In this document: positions 7,717 to 22,265 of the stretch, piece by piece
Layout: each line of letters opens with the position of its first letter
How positions within the stretch are numbered: the stretch's first letter is position 1
From: Halalkalibacter alkaliphilus
GTDB taxonomy: Bacteria; Bacillota; Bacilli; Bacillales; Bacillaceae_D
Assembly (NCBI RefSeq): GCF_023555415.1
Contig: NZ_JAKRYL010000023.1
Span: 1-62,085 of the forward strand
Reading direction: 5' to 3'
DNA length: 62,085 bases
Notes under the pieces: model-generated
What the model was told of the DNA's origin: nothing
Database searches by the model: none
The model's input: the letters and a program-made list of their open reading frames with translations, nothing else
Translations under genes and position numbers: made by a program

Positions 7717-8517
7717 TCATATAAACCGTAACAAAATGATCACTGCACCAAAGCTAACACAAAAAAGGAATGCAATTGTATCTCTCCACTTCCATAGAAG
7801 TACTCTATATTTTGTACGTCCCTCGCCTCCACGATAGCCACGTGACTCCATAGCAAGAGCTAAATCCTCTGCTCGGTTAAATGCACTAATAAACAATGGA
7901 ACTAGAAGCGGCAGTAAGGCCTTAATCCGTTGACTGATAGGACCCGATGTGAAATCGACACCCCTTGCCATCTGAGCCTTCATAATTTTTTCCGTTTCCT
8001 GCATAAAGGTTGGAATAAACCGCAAAGCGATTGACATCATAAGAGCTAGCTCATGCGCAGGTAAACGAACTTTCTTTAATGGACTAAATAAGCTTTCAAG
8101 CCCATCTGTCAGATCAATCGGTCTTGTTGTCAGAGTTACGAGTGAAGTAAGCAAAATAATCGTTATTAAACGAATAGCAATTGTAACCCCTTGTCGAAGT
8201 GCTTCCTCATAAAGAGTAAAAAAGCCTATTCGGAAGAGCACCTCTCCTTCTCTTGTTAGAAAGAGATGAAGAAGAAACGTGAACAAAACTAACCATAGAA
8301 TTGGCCGAATCCCTTTATATATAAACGTAAGCGGTACACGTGATAAAATTACCATACCAATTGTAAATAAAATAATTAATAAATTAGTTAGCCAATTATT
8401 CGCAAGAAAGATAATGAGAACTAATAAAAAAACACTAATTAACTTTGACCGTGGGTCAAGACGATGTAAGATCGAAGAAGTAGATACATATTGTCCAATA
8501 ATGACATTTTGTAACAT
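7717..8517 (-). CDS. ecfT: EcfT, ECF transporter transmembrane coupling protein
   Basis: 266 residues, about five to six membrane segments (about 24-60, 68-85, 105-130, 245-265). The two short coupling motifs typical of EcfT are seen: M-ARG-VDF and E-SRG-YRG (about residues 177 and 218). It links vitamin-binding S components to the two ATPases. Starts directly after ecfA2. Confidence 0.96.
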   Translation of the reverse strand: MLQNVIIGQYVSTSSILHRLDPRSKLISVFLLVLIIFLANNWLTNLLIILFTIGMVILSRVPLTFIYKGIRPILWLVLFTFLLHLFLTREGEVLFRIGFFTLYEEALRQGVTIAIRLITIILLTSLVTLTTRPIDLTDGLESLFSPLKKVRLPAHELALMMSIALRFIPTFMQETEKIMKAQMARGVDFTSGPISQRIKALLPLLVPLFISAFNRAEDLALAMESRGYRGGEGRTKYRVLLWKWRDTIAFLFCVSFGAVIILLRFI

Positions 8518-8521
8518 TGAT

Positions 8522-9388
8522 CTACTCCCCTTTTTGCTTAATTAAATTTCCTAAGAAATGAGAAGTGCCTTTTGTATCAAAATGCATAGGTACCTCATCT
8601 AAGCCAAACTTCTCTTTTATACTTTGGAGAAAACGGACAGACTTAGGCAAATCGAGGCCAATTTCATGCAATCTTGCCGCTTGCTCAAAAATAAGTTCTC
8701 GTCCCCCTACCATTTCAATAGAGCCATTATGCAGCACTATAATTAGATCTGCATACTTAGCCGCATCCTCCATATGATGAGTGACAAGAACGGTCGTTGT
8801 TTCGTTTGTTTTATGATAATTATAAAACAGCTTCATCATTTGATCCCGGCCCTCTGGATCAAGACTTGCAGCAGGTTCATCTAACACAAGCACCGATGGT
8901 TGAACAGCTAGCACTCCCGCAATCGCAACTCTGCGCATTTGACCACCACTTAATTGAAAGGGAGAGGTTGATAGAATGTCTTCTTTTAATCCAACGAGTG
9001 GAAGAAGATCCTTCGCTCGCCTGGTTGCCTTCTCTTTAGGTAACCCAAAGTTAATAGGACCAAAGCAAATATCCTTTTCTACCGTCTCTTCAAATAGTTG
9101 ATGCTCTGGGTATTGAAAAACTAAACCGACTCGTTTTCTTAATCCTTTTAAATTTACTTTCTTCTCGCCAGCTTTTAACTCATAGTTACCAACCTTAACC
9201 GAGCCAGCACTAGGGCGTAACAATCCATTAATATGTTGGATAAACGTTGACTTACCAGAGCCAGTATGGCCAATTACAGCAGTAAATGAGCCTGACGGAA
9301 TGGTTACAGAAAAATCTTTGAGCGCAACCTTCTCAAAAGGTGTACCTTTCATATAGCGATATTCTACTTCGCTGAATACAATGTCCAT
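8522..9388 (-). CDS. ecfA2: EcfA2, energy-coupling factor ATPase
   Basis: 288-residue ABC ATPase: Walker A GHTGSGKS (about 40), signature LSGGQMRR (about 145), Walker [14 protein letters not shown]-loop VTHH. The second ATPase of a group II ECF vitamin/cofactor importer. Overlaps the end of ecfA1 by 25 nt, indicating translational coupling. Confidence 0.96.
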   Translation of the reverse strand: MDIVFSEVEYRYMKGTPFEKVALKDFSVTIPSGSFTAVIGHTGSGKSTFIQHINGLLRPSAGSVKVGNYELKAGEKKVNLKGLRKRVGLVFQYPEHQLFEETVEKDICFGPINFGLPKEKATRRAKDLLPLVGLKEDILSTSPFQLSGGQMRRVAIAGVLAVQPSVLVLDEPAASLDPEGRDQMMKLFYNYHKTNETTTVLVTHHMEDAAKYADLIIVLHNGSIEMVGGRELIFEQAARLHEIGLDLPKSVRFLQSIKEKFGLDEVPMHFDTKGTSHFLGNLIKQKGE

Positions 9389-10200
9389 AACTCATTCATC
9401 AGCTCGCTTTCACTCAGGCATGTCTTACGTAAAGTAATTCCTTCTTCTTCAAGCTCATGCTGCAATTCAACCGAAAAAGGAAGAGATAATCCTAACTCTG
9501 TTAATCTTTCTTTTTTAGAAAACAATTCTTCTGGGCGCCCTTCTAATGCGAGCCTGCCCTCATGAAAGAGAAGCAAACGACTAGCCAGCACTGCTTCATC
9601 CATGTCGTGAGTAATAGAAATAATTGTGACCCCTCTTTGGTGCAGCATTTGAATTGTTTCCATCACTTCTTTTCTGCCAATCGGATCAAGCATGGATGTC
9701 GCTTCGTCAAAGACAATCACTTCTGGCTCCATAGCCATAATCCCTGCAATGGCCACTCGTTGTTTTTGACCACCAGATAAACGATGCGGTTCAGATTCAA
9801 GAAGATGAGCGATTCCGACTAGTGAAGCGTACTTTGTTATTCTCTCTTCCATAATTTCACGACTCACGCCTAAATTTTCTAACCCGAAAGCTAAATCATC
9901 TCTTACGGTCGTGGCTACGAATTGATGCTCGGGATTTTGAAAAACCATCCCTACTACATTACGAATGGACCAAAGCTCACTTTCGTTTTTAGTAGACATG
10001 CCAGAGACCATTACCGTACCTTTCGAAGGTAAGTGTAATCCGTTTAGAAGCCTACCAAACGTTGATTTACCTGATCCATTCCGACCAAGTATAGCTACCC
10101 ATTCGTTAGCCTCAATACTGACAGTAAGATCCCTTAACGCATAATCATCAGCATTTTCATACTGAAAAGTGACATTATCTAAAGAAATTAAAGCGGACAC
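9364..10200 (-). CDS. ecfA1: EcfA1, energy-coupling factor ATPase
   Basis: 278-residue ABC ATPase: Walker A GRNGSGKS, Q-loop FQNPEHQF, signature LSGGQKQR, Walker B VIVFDEATSMLD, H-loop ITHD. Starts with GTG (10200) behind GAGGGTG. Forms a heterodimer with EcfA2. It is separated from rplQ by a terminator-like hairpin, so it may be transcribed by read-through or from a weak promoter there. Confidence 0.96.
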   Translation of the reverse strand: MSALISLDNVTFQYENADDYALRDLTVSIEANEWVAILGRNGSGKSTFGRLLNGLHLPSKGTVMVSGMSTKNESELWSIRNVVGMVFQNPEHQFVATTVRDDLAFGLENLGVSREIMEERITKYASLVGIAHLLESEPHRLSGGQKQRVAIAGIMAMEPEVIVFDEATSMLDPIGRKEVMETIQMLHQRGVTIISITHDMDEAVLASRLLLFHEGRLALEGRPEELFSKKERLTELGLSLPFSVELQHELEEEGITLRKTCLSESELMNELWTLYSAK

Positions 10201-10230
10201 ATCTTCACCCTCTTAGAAAAATGAGCAAAC

Positions 10231-10283
10231 AAAAAAGGGCCCAGAGTCAGAGCATACGTGCTCAGATCTGATTTGCCCTTTGT
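10231..10283 (-). terminator. Terminator after rplQ
   Basis: Long hairpin on the minus strand: AAAGGGC (complement of 10275-10281) pairs with GCCC-TTTTTT (10231-10240), with an inner GAGCA-TACG-TGCTC helix (10250-10263). Ends the alpha operon. Confidence 0.8.
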
Positions 10284-10315
10284 CGCCTCATCTATTCACT
10301 CATGTATCAATTCAA

Positions 10316-10678
10316 TTATACAAGCTCGATAATAACCATAGGTGCACCGTCACCACGACGAGGACCCATTTTAAGGATACGTGTATAACCACCTTGACGC
10401 TCTTCATAACGAGTTGCAATATCAGAGAAAAGTTTTTGGATAGCGTCTTCGCCAGTCTCTTCATTTGCTACTTCTCTACGGATGAAAGCAGCGGCTTGAC
10501 GACGTGCGTGTAAATCTCCACGCTTACCAAGTGTAATCATTTTCTCAACGATTGAACGAAGCTCTTTCGCTTTCGCTTCAGTTGTTTCGATACGCTCGTT
10601 AATAATAAGATCAGTTGCTAAATCACGGAATAGAGCCTTACGACCAGCGCTATCACGACCTAATTTTGCGTATGCCAT
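10316..10678 (-). CDS. rplQ: 50S ribosomal protein L17
   Basis: 120 residues, the usual Bacillus length. N-terminus [19 protein letters not shown] and C-terminal [16 protein letters not shown] are family-typical. Last gene of the alpha cluster after rpoA. Confidence 0.98.
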   Translation of the reverse strand: MAYAKLGRDSAGRKALFRDLATDLIINERIETTEAKAKELRSIVEKMITLGKRGDLHARRQAAAFIRREVANEETGEDAIQKLFSDIATRYEERQGGYTRILKMGPRRGDGAPMVIIELV

Positions 10679-10758
10679 GTTCGTTTCCCTCCTTTGTTAC
10701 CTGCTCGAATAATCGAGCAACACTATATAAAACGTAATAGAAAAGTTGAGGGGTAGTA

Positions 10759-11703
10759 CTATTCTTCTTTACGAAGACCGAGTCCTAGCTCTCCAAGCTT
10801 CTCTTGAACTTCTTCTAATGACTTACGACCAAGATTACGAACTTTCATCATGTCTTCTTCTGACTTATGAGTCAATTCTTGAACCGTATTAATACCAGCA
10901 CGCTTCAAACAGTTATAAGAACGAACCGATAGATCAAGTTCTTCAATTGTCATTTCAAGAACTTTCTCCTTCTGATCTTCTTCTTTTTCAACCATAATTT
11001 CAGCATTTTGTGCTTGGTCCGTCATTCCAACAAAAATGTTTAAATGCTCAGTTAAGATCTTAGCACCTAAAGAAACAGCTTCTTCAGGACGGATGCTTCC
11101 GTCAGTCCAGACATCAAGAGTTAGTTTGTCATAGTTGGTTACTTGACCGACGCGTGTATTCTCAACTTGATAATTCACACGTGAAACTGGTGTGTAAATC
11201 GAATCAATAGGAAGTACTCCAATTGGTTGATCGTCATTCTTATTGCCCTCAGCAAGAACATAACCACGACCACGCTTTGCTACAAGTCGCATACGAAGAT
11301 GTGCACCTTGTGCAAGTGTTGCAATGTGAAGATCAGGATTTAGAACTTCCACATCACTGTCATGTGTTAAGTCATTTGCTGTTACAACACCCTCACCTTG
11401 GATGTCGATTTCAAGGGTCTTCTCTTCATCAGAATAGATTTTAAGAGCAAGCTTCTTTAGGTTCAAAATGATTGTCGTTACATCTTCTACAACACCTTCG
11501 ATTGTAGAGAACTCATGTAATACAGAATCAATTTGAACAGATGTTACAGCAGCGCCTGGTAAAGAGGAAAGAAGAATACGACGTAAGGAGTTACCTAGCG
11601 TAGTACCATACCCACGTTCTAATGGTTCTATCACAAACTTCCCATACTTTGCGTCTTCACTTACTTCAACCGCTTCAATATTTGGCTTCTCAATTTCTAT
11701 CAT
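10759..11703 (-). CDS. rpoA: RNA polymerase alpha subunit
   Basis: 314 residues: N-terminal dimerisation domain (1-230; [17 protein letters not shown]) and a C-terminal UP-element/activator-binding domain (250-310; [31 protein letters not shown]). AAGGAGGG lies before the ATG. Separated from rpsK by 166 nt of structured sequence. Confidence 0.99.
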   Translation of the reverse strand: MIEIEKPNIEAVEVSEDAKYGKFVIEPLERGYGTTLGNSLRRILLSSLPGAAVTSVQIDSVLHEFSTIEGVVEDVTTIILNLKKLALKIYSDEEKTLEIDIQGEGVVTANDLTHDSDVEVLNPDLHIATLAQGAHLRMRLVAKRGRGYVLAEGNKNDDQPIGVLPIDSIYTPVSRVNYQVENTRVGQVTNYDKLTLDVWTDGSIRPEEAVSLGAKILTEHLNIFVGMTDQAQNAEIMVEKEEDQKEKVLEMTIEELDLSVRSYNCLKRAGINTVQELTHKSEEDMMKVRNLGRKSLEEVQEKLGELGLGLRKEE

Positions 11704-11733
11704 TAAACAAACCCTCCTTCAAAACGTCGAACT

Positions 11734-11781
11734 CCGGTAGACTGCAAGGATTGCCTTACCGGATAACCAGCAGGCAATTCC
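11734..11781 (-). promoter_or_regulatory. Structured leader before rpoA with competing hairpins
   Basis: CCGGTA (11734-11739) can pair with TACCGG (11757-11762). GGATTGCCT (11749-11757) can instead pair with AGGCAATTCC (11772-11781, one bulge). The two pairings share bases, so they are mutually exclusive. A regulatory role is inferred. Confidence 0.4.
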
Positions 11782-11869
11782 TAAGCTTACACCAATTTTG
11801 CCAACAGGACTGTTATCGCTCTATCCATTATTGACAAAGTCAGGAAAATCTATACAAAGATTTTTTCCG

Positions 11870-12262
11870 TTATACTCTACGACGTTTTGGTGGGCGACAA
11901 CCGTTGTGAGGAACTGGAGTAACATCTTTGATCATGTTAACTTCAAGTCCAACAGCTTGTAAAGAACGGATTGCCGCTTCACGACCAGCACCAGGTCCCT
12001 TAACAGAAACTTCGATAGTCTTCATGCCATGCTCCATTGCTGTTTTACCAGCAGTTTCAGCTGCCATTTGAGCAGCGAATGGAGTTGACTTACGAGAACC
12101 TTTGAATCCTAATCCACCAGCACTAGCCCAAGAAATTGTATTACCATGCGTATCTGTAATTGTCACGATCGTATTGTTGAATGTTGAACGAATGTGAGCA
12201 ACTCCAGCTTCAACATTTTTACGTTGACGACGCTTTGGACGAGTATTCGTTTTCTTAGCCAT
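11870..12262 (-). CDS. rpsK: 30S ribosomal protein S11
   Basis: 130 residues. Basic N-terminus, then the conserved [16 protein letters not shown] and the C-terminal [18 protein letters not shown]-type tail. Lies on the 30S platform. Between rpsM (20 nt) and rpoA. Confidence 0.98.
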   Translation of the reverse strand: MAKKTNTRPKRRQRKNVEAGVAHIRSTFNNTIVTITDTHGNTISWASAGGLGFKGSRKSTPFAAQMAAETAGKTAMEHGMKTIEVSVKGPGAGREAAIRSLQAVGLEVNMIKDVTPVPHNGCRPPKRRRV

Positions 12263-12282
12263 TTTTTATGCGACCTCCTTTA

Positions 12283-12648
12283 CTACTTTTTCTTATTTGC
12301 TACTGTACGACGAGGACCTTTACGCGTACGAGCATTGTTTTTAGAATTTTGTCCACGAACAGGTAAACCACGACGGTGGCGGATACCACGATATGAACCA
12401 ATTTCAATTAGACGTTTAATGTTAAGTGAAACTTCACGACGAAGGTCACCTTCTACTCTGTAGCCTTCAACTGCTTCACGAATGCGCCCTAATTCTTCTT
12501 CTGTTAGATCACGAACGCGAGTATCTTCAGATACACCTGCTTTCGCTAGAATTTCAGACGACTTAGCTTTGCCGATCCCGTAAACATACGTAAGTGAAAT
12601 TACTACGCGTTTATCACGAGGAATATCGACGCCTGCAACACGTGCCAT
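12283..12648 (-). CDS. rpsM: 30S ribosomal protein S13
   Basis: 121 residues from the ATG at 12648, with AGGAGGTG 6 nt upstream. [14 protein letters not shown] start, [12 protein letters not shown] helix-turn region and the basic tail ([19 protein letters not shown]) that contacts tRNA are all seen. Confidence 0.98.
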   Translation of the reverse strand: MARVAGVDIPRDKRVVISLTYVYGIGKAKSSEILAKAGVSEDTRVRDLTEEELGRIREAVEGYRVEGDLRREVSLNIKRLIEIGSYRGIRHRRGLPVRGQNSKNNARTRKGPRRTVANKKK

Positions 12649-12668
12649 GTGCAGCACCTCCTTGTTAA

Positions 12669-12794
<126 letters not shown>

Positions 12795-12881
12795 CTATAT
12801 GGTACGGAGTGCTCTGATTACAACTAATCAGTATAAAGCAGGACAATCAAAGATTATCATGCTAGTCGCTCTCGCAACGTA

Positions 12882-13100
12882 TTATTTGTATCGATATGTG
12901 ATTCGTCCACGTGTTAAATCATAAGGAGATAGTTCGACAGTCACCTTATCACCAGGAAGAATTCGAATGAAATGCATACGAATCTTTCCAGAAACGTGGG
13001 CAAGAATCTTATGACCATTTTCTAATTCAACACGAAACATTGCATTTGGAAGAGGTTCAATAACTGTACCTTCTACCTCAATAACATCTTCTTTAGCCAT
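12882..13100 (-). CDS. infA: Translation initiation factor IF-1
   Basis: 72 residues, exactly the family length; S1-like OB fold with [33 protein letters not shown] and the terminal GRITYRYK. It blocks the 30S A site during initiation. Starts 4 nt after the KOW gene stop. Confidence 0.98.
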   Translation of the reverse strand: MAKEDVIEVEGTVIEPLPNAMFRVELENGHKILAHVSGKIRMHFIRILPGDKVTVELSPYDLTRGRITYRYK

Positions 13101-13104
13101 GGGC

Positions 13105-13425
13105 TCACTCTCCTTCCTTCAGTAAATCAGAATGATACTCTAAGAAATTCGTTATCGCATAACGTAACTTTCCATTAGTAACACGTCCTGTTTCAACAAA
13201 GCTGTTCTTCACTTCATCAGCAATGTAATCAAGTAACTCTAGGTGATTCATGTTCTTTTTCTTCATTCGGTCAACTTTTCGTCTGTCGCCATCTGCAATT
13301 TTCACAAAGCGATCATCAATTAGTTCAACTATAATCCCTAACTGACCTTGATCACGTCCTTTCGTAATCAAAACGATCTGACCAATCTCCGGAGAAGAAC
13401 CAGAGTCTTGCATAGACATCATCAC
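13105..13425 (-). CDS. KOW-domain RNA-binding protein (L14e-like, YbzG position)
   Basis: 106 residues with an N-terminal KOW motif ([22 protein letters not shown], residues about 15-35) followed by a basic stretch [11 protein letters not shown]. It occupies the place between map and infA where B. subtilis has a small L14e/KOW protein. Probably binds RNA near the ribosome; exact role unknown. Confidence 0.85.
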   Translation of the reverse strand: MMMSMQDSGSSPEIGQIVLITKGRDQGQLGIIVELIDDRFVKIADGDRRKVDRMKKKNMNHLELLDYIADEVKNSFVETGRVTNGKLRYAITNFLEYHSDLLKEGE

Positions 13426-13431
13426 CTACAT

Positions 13432-14900
<1,469 letters not shown>

Positions 14901-14903
14901 TTA

Positions 14904-16196
14904 TTACTTAATAAACCCTTTATAAGAACGTTTAATTAGCTGACTTTCAATTTGCTTCATCGTGTCTAATGCTACACCAACAACGATTAATAATCCAGTA
15001 CCACCAATCTGAACAGCAGGTGGTAAATCCATCAATCTAGTGAAGAATACAGGAATAATGGAAACAATAGCAAGAAAGAGTGCACCAACAAACGTTAATC
15101 GATATAAAATACGTGTTAAGTAAGTCTGTGTTGTCTTACCGGGACGAATGCCTGGGATATACCCACCTTGCTTTTTGAGGTTGTCAGCCATTTTTTCCGG
15201 ATTAACTTGAATAAACGTATAGAAATACGTAAACCCAATGATAAGAAGTGCATAAACGACCATTCCAATTGGTTGAGTATAGTCAAATACTCTTGTTACC
15301 CAAGCAGCGATCTGATTATCAGTTCCAAAGAAACCGGCTACGGTTGGCGGAAAGATAAACAAGGAAAGTGCAAAGATAACCGGAATTACACCTGCAGCAT
15401 TTACCTTTAACGGTAAATGTGTAGACTGGCCGCCTACAGGACTGCGCCCTACAAGACGCTTAGCGTATTGGACTGGTACTTTTCTTAATGCTTGTTGAAC
15501 GAAGATAACAGCCACGATGATTGCTAATACAGCAAGCGCAATAAGAAGGACGGTAACAATACTTAGGAAAAGTTGCTCACCAGCACCTTCAATTTGAGTA
15601 GCATAGATTTGGTTAATTCCATTTGGAATCCCAGCAGCAATACCTGCAAAGATAATAATCGAAATTCCATTACCTACACCCTTAGCTGTAATCTGTTCAC
15701 CTAACCACATTAAGAAAGCAGTACCTGCAGTTAACACTAAAGCAATAAAAAGATAAGTTGGAACACTAGGATTAGGAATTAAACCTGGAAATAAGGAATT
15801 AAAACCAATAGACATCCCTAGCGCTTGAATAAAACCTAACACGATTGTTCCATAACGGGTAAACTGAGCTAATTTACGTCGACCAGCTTCCCCTTCTTTC
15901 GCCCATTCAGCAAACTTAGGTACGACATCCATTTGTAATAACTGCACAACGATTGAAGCAGTAATATATGGCATAATACCCATTGCGAAGATTGAAAAGT
16001 TCCCTAAAGCTCCACCACCAAACGTATTCAAAAACCCAAATGCATTCGCTTGATCATGAAAATTCAGTACATCCTTGTTCGCTCCTGGAACAGGAATAAA
16101 ACTTCCGATACGAAAGACAATGAGCATAAGGAGGGTGAAAATCACCTTTTGGCGTAAATCACCCACGCGCATAATGTTGGAGATAGTCCGGAACAT
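14904..16196 (-). CDS. secY: SecY, protein translocase channel subunit
   Basis: 430 residues with ten membrane segments. N-terminal helix [15 protein letters not shown], plug region after TM1, and the cytosolic loop KGVGNGISIIIFAG are recognisable. Pore of the Sec translocon with SecE and SecG. Start ATG overlaps the rplO stop (TAATG), showing tight coupling. Confidence 0.98.
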   Translation of the reverse strand: MFRTISNIMRVGDLRQKVIFTLLMLIVFRIGSFIPVPGANKDVLNFHDQANAFGFLNTFGGGALGNFSIFAMGIMPYITASIVVQLLQMDVVPKFAEWAKEGEAGRRKLAQFTRYGTIVLGFIQALGMSIGFNSLFPGLIPNPSVPTYLFIALVLTAGTAFLMWLGEQITAKGVGNGISIIIFAGIAAGIPNGINQIYATQIEGAGEQLFLSIVTVLLIALAVLAIIVAVIFVQQALRKVPVQYAKRLVGRSPVGGQSTHLPLKVNAAGVIPVIFALSLFIFPPTVAGFFGTDNQIAAWVTRVFDYTQPIGMVVYALLIIGFTYFYTFIQVNPEKMADNLKKQGGYIPGIRPGKTTQTYLTRILYRLTFVGALFLAIVSIIPVFFTRLMDLPPAVQIGGTGLLIVVGVALDTMKQIESQLIKRSYKGFIK

Positions 16197-16636
16197 TAAA
16201 TCACCTCAGTTTTACCGCCAGCAGCTTCGATAGCTTCTACTGCAGACGCTGAGAACTTATGTGCTTTAACAGTTAAGTTTTTCTCAAGTTTTCCATTACC
16301 TAGAACCTTGATACCAACCTTTACGTTTTTCACTGTACCCGATTCAATAAGAAGTTCAGGAGTTACCTCAGTACCCGCATCAAAGCGATTAAGCGTATCA
16401 AGGTTAACTACTGTATACTCCTTACGAGTTGGGTTTGTGAACCCACGTTTCGGTAGACGACGGTATAAAGGGTTTTGTCCACCCTCAAAACCAGGACGTA
16501 CTCCACCGCCTGAACGAGCGTTTTGTCCTTTATGTCCTTTACCTGCTGTCTTACCGTTTCCAGAACCAATTCCGCGACCTACACGGTTACGAACTTTACG
16601 TGATCCTTCTGCAGGTTTCAACTCATGAAGTTTCAT
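16196..16636 (-). CDS. rplO: 50S ribosomal protein L15
   Basis: 146 residues. Gly/Arg-rich N-terminal half ([20 protein letters not shown]) that threads into the 23S rRNA, globular C-terminal half. Ends in TAATG shared with secY. Confidence 0.98.
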   Translation of the reverse strand: MKLHELKPAEGSRKVRNRVGRGIGSGNGKTAGKGHKGQNARSGGGVRPGFEGGQNPLYRRLPKRGFTNPTRKEYTVVNLDTLNRFDAGTEVTPELLIESGTVKNVKVGIKVLGNGKLEKNLTVKAHKFSASAVEAIEAAGGKTEVI

Positions 16637-16668
16637 GTCGACACCTCCTCGTATTTAAATATTATCAA

Positions 16669-16857
16669 TTAAGCTTCGATTTCTTTTACAGTTAAAAGGT
16701 GAGATACCTTGTTTACCATACCGCGAATCGCAGCGTTATCTTGTTGAACTACTGTTTGGTGCATCTTACGCAAACCAAGAGTATTCACAGTAACGCGTTG
16801 GTCTTCCGGGCGCCCGATAAGACTACGAGTGAGGGTAATTTCTAATTTCTTAGCCAT
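16669..16857 (-). CDS. rpmD: 50S ribosomal protein L30
   Basis: 62 residues, short bacterial form; [17 protein letters not shown] and [11 protein letters not shown] are typical. Between rpsE and rplO. Confidence 0.98.
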   Translation of the reverse strand: MAKKLEITLTRSLIGRPEDQRVTVNTLGLRKMHQTVVQQDNAAIRGMVNKVSHLLTVKEIEA

Positions 16858-16870
16858 TTACTTTCCCTCC

Positions 16871-17371
16871 TTATCCTAACAGTTCTTCCACGGATTTGCC
16901 GCGAAGTTTAGCAACATCTTCAGCACGTTTTAAACCTTTAAGACCTTCCATAGTTGCACGAACCATGTTGATCGGGTTATTTGAACCAAGAGATTTTGAA
17001 AGAATATCACCGATACCAGCTAACTCTAGCACCGCACGTACTGGTCCACCAGCAATAATTCCTGTACCTTCTGAAGCATTTTTAAGTAGGACACGTCCTG
17101 CACCAAAATGTCCAACAATCTCATGAGGGATTGTCGTGCCTACAACAGGTACTTCAATAAGATTTTTCTTTGCATCTTCTACAGCCTTACGGATCGCTTC
17201 CGGAACTTCTTGAGCTTTACCCATACCGAATCCAACATGGCCATTTTTATCGCCAACTACAACTAATGCAGCAAAGCGGAAACGACGTCCACCTTTAACT
17301 ACTTTAGCTACACGATTGACTGCTACTACTTTTTCTTCAAGTTCCAACGTATTAGGGTCAATACGACGCAT
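16871..17371 (-). CDS. rpsE: 30S ribosomal protein S5
   Basis: 166 residues. Double-stranded RNA-binding N-terminal domain with [19 protein letters not shown] and the S5 C-terminal domain with [18 protein letters not shown]. Decoding fidelity protein. 13 nt before rpmD. Confidence 0.98.
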   Translation of the reverse strand: MRRIDPNTLELEEKVVAVNRVAKVVKGGRRFRFAALVVVGDKNGHVGFGMGKAQEVPEAIRKAVEDAKKNLIEVPVVGTTIPHEIVGHFGAGRVLLKNASEGTGIIAGGPVRAVLELAGIGDILSKSLGSNNPINMVRATMEGLKGLKRAEDVAKLRGKSVEELLG

Positions 17372-17392
17372 TCGTTTTCCCTCCTTTTTTTC

Positions 17393-17752
17393 TTAGAATT
17401 GCAAGCCAGCTTCGCGAGCTGCTGCTGCAAGTGTTGCAACACGTCCGTGATATAAATAACCACCACGGTCAAATACAACTACTTTATGTCCATTTTCAAT
17501 CGCGCGTTTCGCTACGAGTTCACCTACAAGTTTGGCCGCATCTGTTTTCGTCGCATCTGCAGCTACCTCTGGATCAAGAGTAGATGCAGAAGCAAGTGTA
17601 ACACCATTTACGTCATCAATAAGCTGAGCGTAAATATGTTTAGATGAACGGAAAACATTTAGACGAGGACGTTCAGGTGTTCCTGTAATCGCACGACGAA
17701 CATGTGCATGTCGCTTCTTACGAGCTACGTTTTTATTACGCTTCGTAATCAT
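17393..17752 (-). CDS. rplR: 50S ribosomal protein L18
   Basis: 119 residues; 5S rRNA-binding protein. Basic N-terminus, [17 protein letters not shown] and the C-terminal [11 protein letters not shown] motif. Between rplF and rpsE. Confidence 0.98.
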   Translation of the reverse strand: MITKRNKNVARKKRHAHVRRAITGTPERPRLNVFRSSKHIYAQLIDDVNGVTLASASTLDPEVAADATKTDAAKLVGELVAKRAIENGHKVVVFDRGGYLYHGRVATLAAAAREAGLQF

Positions 17753-17782
17753 TGAACGTCATTCCTTTCCGTGAGTTAGTGA

Positions 17783-18319
17783 TTATTTACCAGTCTTACC
17801 TTCTTTACGACGAATATATTCGCCTTCGTAACGAATACCTTTTCCTTTATAAGGCTCAGGTAAACGTACAGAACGGATGTTAGATGCAAGTGCACCTACA
17901 CGCTCCTTGTCAATTCCTTTTACAGTTACCTTCGTGTTAGAAGGAACTTCAACCTCAATACCCTCTTCAGGTACGATCTCAACTGGGTGAGAGTAACCAA
18001 CGTTAAGAACTAGTTTCTGACCTGACTTAGTAGCACGGTAACCGACACCGACAAGTTCAAGTGAACGTTCGAAACCTTTTGTTACACCTTCAACCATGTT
18101 GTTGATCAAGCTACGAGTTGTACCGTGAAGTGCACGGTGCTCCTTATTATCAGAAGGACGCTCAACTGTTACTTGATTTTCTTCGATATTGATTTTCATA
18201 TCTTCATGGAGATTACGCTTAAGTTCGCCTTTAGGACCTTTTACAGTCATTAACGTACCATCAAGCGTGATAGTAACTCCACTAGGGACTTCTACTGGCT
18301 TTTTACCAATACGAGACAT
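17783..18319 (-). CDS. rplF: 50S ribosomal protein L6
   Basis: 178 residues, two repeated L6 domains; [15 protein letters not shown] start and the [14 protein letters not shown] signature near the C-terminus. Lies near the factor-binding site. Confidence 0.98.
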   Translation of the reverse strand: MSRIGKKPVEVPSGVTITLDGTLMTVKGPKGELKRNLHEDMKINIEENQVTVERPSDNKEHRALHGTTRSLINNMVEGVTKGFERSLELVGVGYRATKSGQKLVLNVGYSHPVEIVPEEGIEVEVPSNTKVTVKGIDKERVGALASNIRSVRLPEPYKGKGIRYEGEYIRRKEGKTGK

Positions 18320-18352
18320 TCTTTTGCACCTCCGTTCAATTCAAGGATTGTC

Positions 18353-18751
18353 TTACCAAACGTAAGCTAAAACTTCGCCACCAATTTGTTGTTGACGCGC
18401 ATCCTTGTCTGTCATTACGCCTTTAGATGTTGAAACTAATGCGATACCAAGACCACCTAGTACACGTGGAAGTTCGCCAGCTTTCGCATAAACGCGAAGT
18501 CCTGGTTTACTAATACGCTTAAGTCCAGTAATTACACGCTCATTTGTAGCACCATATTTTAAGAAGATGCGGATTACACCTTGCTTGTTATCTTCGATAT
18601 ATTCAAAATCACGGATGAAACCTTCACGCTTAAGGATTTCAGCGATTTCTTTCTTCACCTTAGAAGCAGGTAGTTCAAGCTTCTCGTGATGAACCGTGTT
18701 AGCATTACGAATGCGAGTAAGCATATCTGCAATTGGATCTGTCATGACCAT
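18353..18751 (-). CDS. rpsH: 30S ribosomal protein S8
   Basis: 132 residues. [14 protein letters not shown] start and [13 protein letters not shown] signature. Binds helix 21 of 16S rRNA; family members can also repress the spc operon in E. coli. AGGAGGT upstream of ATG. Confidence 0.98.
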   Translation of the reverse strand: MVMTDPIADMLTRIRNANTVHHEKLELPASKVKKEIAEILKREGFIRDFEYIEDNKQGVIRIFLKYGATNERVITGLKRISKPGLRVYAKAGELPRVLGGLGIALVSTSKGVMTDKDARQQQIGGEVLAYVW

Positions 18752-18779
18752 ATTATTTACCTCCTTCCCGTTCTTGGGA

Positions 18780-18995
<216 letters not shown>

Positions 18996-19535
18996 TTATT
19001 TTTGAAATGGCATTCCCATTTGTGTTAAAAGTTCACGAGCTTCTTCATCCGTGTTAGCTGTAGTTACGATAACAACATCCATACCACGAACTTTATCCAC
19101 TTTATCGTAATCAATTTCAGGGAAGATCAATTGCTCTTTTACACCTAAAGTGTAGTTCCCACGACCGTCGAATGCTTTTTTAGAAACACCGCGGAAGTCA
19201 CGTACACGTGGCAGTGATACAGAGATTAATTTATCAAGGAAATCATACATACGCTCTCCACGAAGTGTTACTTTCGCGCCGATAGGCATACCTTCACGTA
19301 GTTTGAATCCCGCAATTGATTTTTTCGCCTTAGTAACTAAAGGTTTTTGACCTGTAATTTCAGATAATTCTTCAACTGCTTTGTCAAGTGCCTTAGCATT
19401 TGATACTGCGTCACCAACACCCATGTTAACAACGATTTTCTCAAGCTTCGGAACACCCATAACAGATGAATAGTTGAACTTCTCTACTAGAGAAGGAACA
19501 ATTTCACTTGTATACTTTTCTTTTAATCGACTCAT
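18996..19535 (-). CDS. rplE: 50S ribosomal protein L5
   Basis: 179 residues; 5S rRNA-binding. [31 protein letters not shown] and the C-terminal FPEIDYDKV region are typical. 27 nt after rplX. Confidence 0.98.
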   Translation of the reverse strand: MSRLKEKYTSEIVPSLVEKFNYSSVMGVPKLEKIVVNMGVGDAVSNAKALDKAVEELSEITGQKPLVTKAKKSIAGFKLREGMPIGAKVTLRGERMYDFLDKLISVSLPRVRDFRGVSKKAFDGRGNYTLGVKEQLIFPEIDYDKVDKVRGMDVVIVTTANTDEEARELLTQMGMPFQK

Positions 19536-19562
19536 ACGATTGACCTCCTTTCACACACTGAC

Positions 19563-19883
19563 TTACTTATCTAAAGATTCGCCAGACTTCTTAGCAATAC
19601 GTACCTTTTTACCGTTCTCTACCTTATGACCTACACGTGTAGGTTCACCAGACTTAGGGTCGATAGGCATAACGTTAGAAGAATGAATTGGTGCTTCTTG
19701 GTTCAAGATTCCACCTTGTGGGTTATCTTGAGAAGGTTTAGCATGCTTCTTTACAATGTTAACACCTTCAACAAGTACACGGTTCTTCTTTGGGAACGCC
19801 TCAAGGATTACACCTTGTTTCCCTTTGTCTTTTCCAGAGATGACCTTAACAGTATCACCTTTTTTGACATGCATATTTGCCAT
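19563..19883 (-). CDS. rplX: 50S ribosomal protein L24
   Basis: 106 residues with KOW motif [16 protein letters not shown]. The ATG at 19883 follows GGAGGTG by 6 nt, giving a start three residues earlier than the B. subtilis protein (MHVKKGD). Assembly initiator of 50S. Confidence 0.98.
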   Translation of the reverse strand: MANMHVKKGDTVKVISGKDKGKQGVILEAFPKKNRVLVEGVNIVKKHAKPSQDNPQGGILNQEAPIHSSNVMPIDPKSGEPTRVGHKVENGKKVRIAKKSGESLDK

Positions 19884-19922
19884 GTTCGCACCTCCTTGAC
19901 AGGGCCTTTCAATAATCTTCTA

Positions 19923-20297
<375 letters not shown>

Positions 20298-20324
20298 TTA
20301 CCTCCCTTCGAAACCAGTATTCTA

Positions 20325-20585
20325 TTAGATAATTACCGCTTCTTCTACGATCTGTACTAAGCGGAAACGTTTGTCTTTAGAAAGCGGACGAGTTTCCATA
20401 ATTTCTACGATATCGCCAACTTTTGCGCTATTGTTCTCATCATGAGCTTTAAACTTCTTTGAGTACTTTACACGCTTTCCGTATAAACGATCTTTTTTGT
20501 AAGTTTCTACAAGAACTGAGATTGTTTTGTCCATTTTGTCAGAAACAACACGTCCTCTGTAAACTTTACGTTGGTTGCGTTCCAT
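20325..20585 (-). CDS. rpsQ: 30S ribosomal protein S17
   Basis: 86 residues; OB fold with [14 protein letters not shown] and [20 protein letters not shown]. 17 nt after rpmC. Confidence 0.98.
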   Translation of the reverse strand: MERNQRKVYRGRVVSDKMDKTISVLVETYKKDRLYGKRVKYSKKFKAHDENNSAKVGDIVEIMETRPLSKDKRFRLVQIVEEAVII

Positions 20586-20602
20586 TTAAGCAAACCTCCT
20601 TT

Positions 20603-21892
<1,290 letters not shown>

Positions 21893-21895
21893 GTC

Positions 21896-22237
21896 TTATC
21901 CCTCCTTCTTTTCAGTTACAACTAATGTAATATGACTAGTACGTTTGTTAATTCGGCTTGCACGACCCATCGCACGTGGACGGAAACGTTTCAACGTAAC
22001 ACCCTCATCAACATACGCTTCACTAATTACAAGGTTGTTTGGCTCCATTTCATAGTTATGTTCAGCATTCGCGATTGCAGAATTTAAAAGCTTTTCTACA
22101 ACAGGAGAAGCAGCTTTTGGTGTGTGACGCAGGATTGCTACAGCTTCACCAACTTGCTTTCCACGAATCAAGTCTATAACTAAACGAACTTTACGAGGAG
22201 CAATACGAACTTGTTTTGCTACCGCTTTAGCTTGCAT
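21896..22237 (-). CDS. rplV: 50S ribosomal protein L22
   Basis: 113 residues; [20 protein letters not shown] start and the tunnel-lining beta hairpin ([17 protein letters not shown]). Macrolide-resistance mutations occur in this hairpin in other species; no change evident here. Confidence 0.98.
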   Translation of the reverse strand: MQAKAVAKQVRIAPRKVRLVIDLIRGKQVGEAVAILRHTPKAASPVVEKLLNSAIANAEHNYEMEPNNLVISEAYVDEGVTLKRFRPRAMGRASRINKRTSHITLVVTEKKEG

Positions 22238-22265
22238 AGGATTGACCTCCTCTCTTACTTACCTA

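Noticed and set aside
13105-13425. Reading this KOW protein as ribosomal L24 duplicate
   Set aside because: Only the KOW motif is shared; the rest differs and rplX is intact at 19563-19883.
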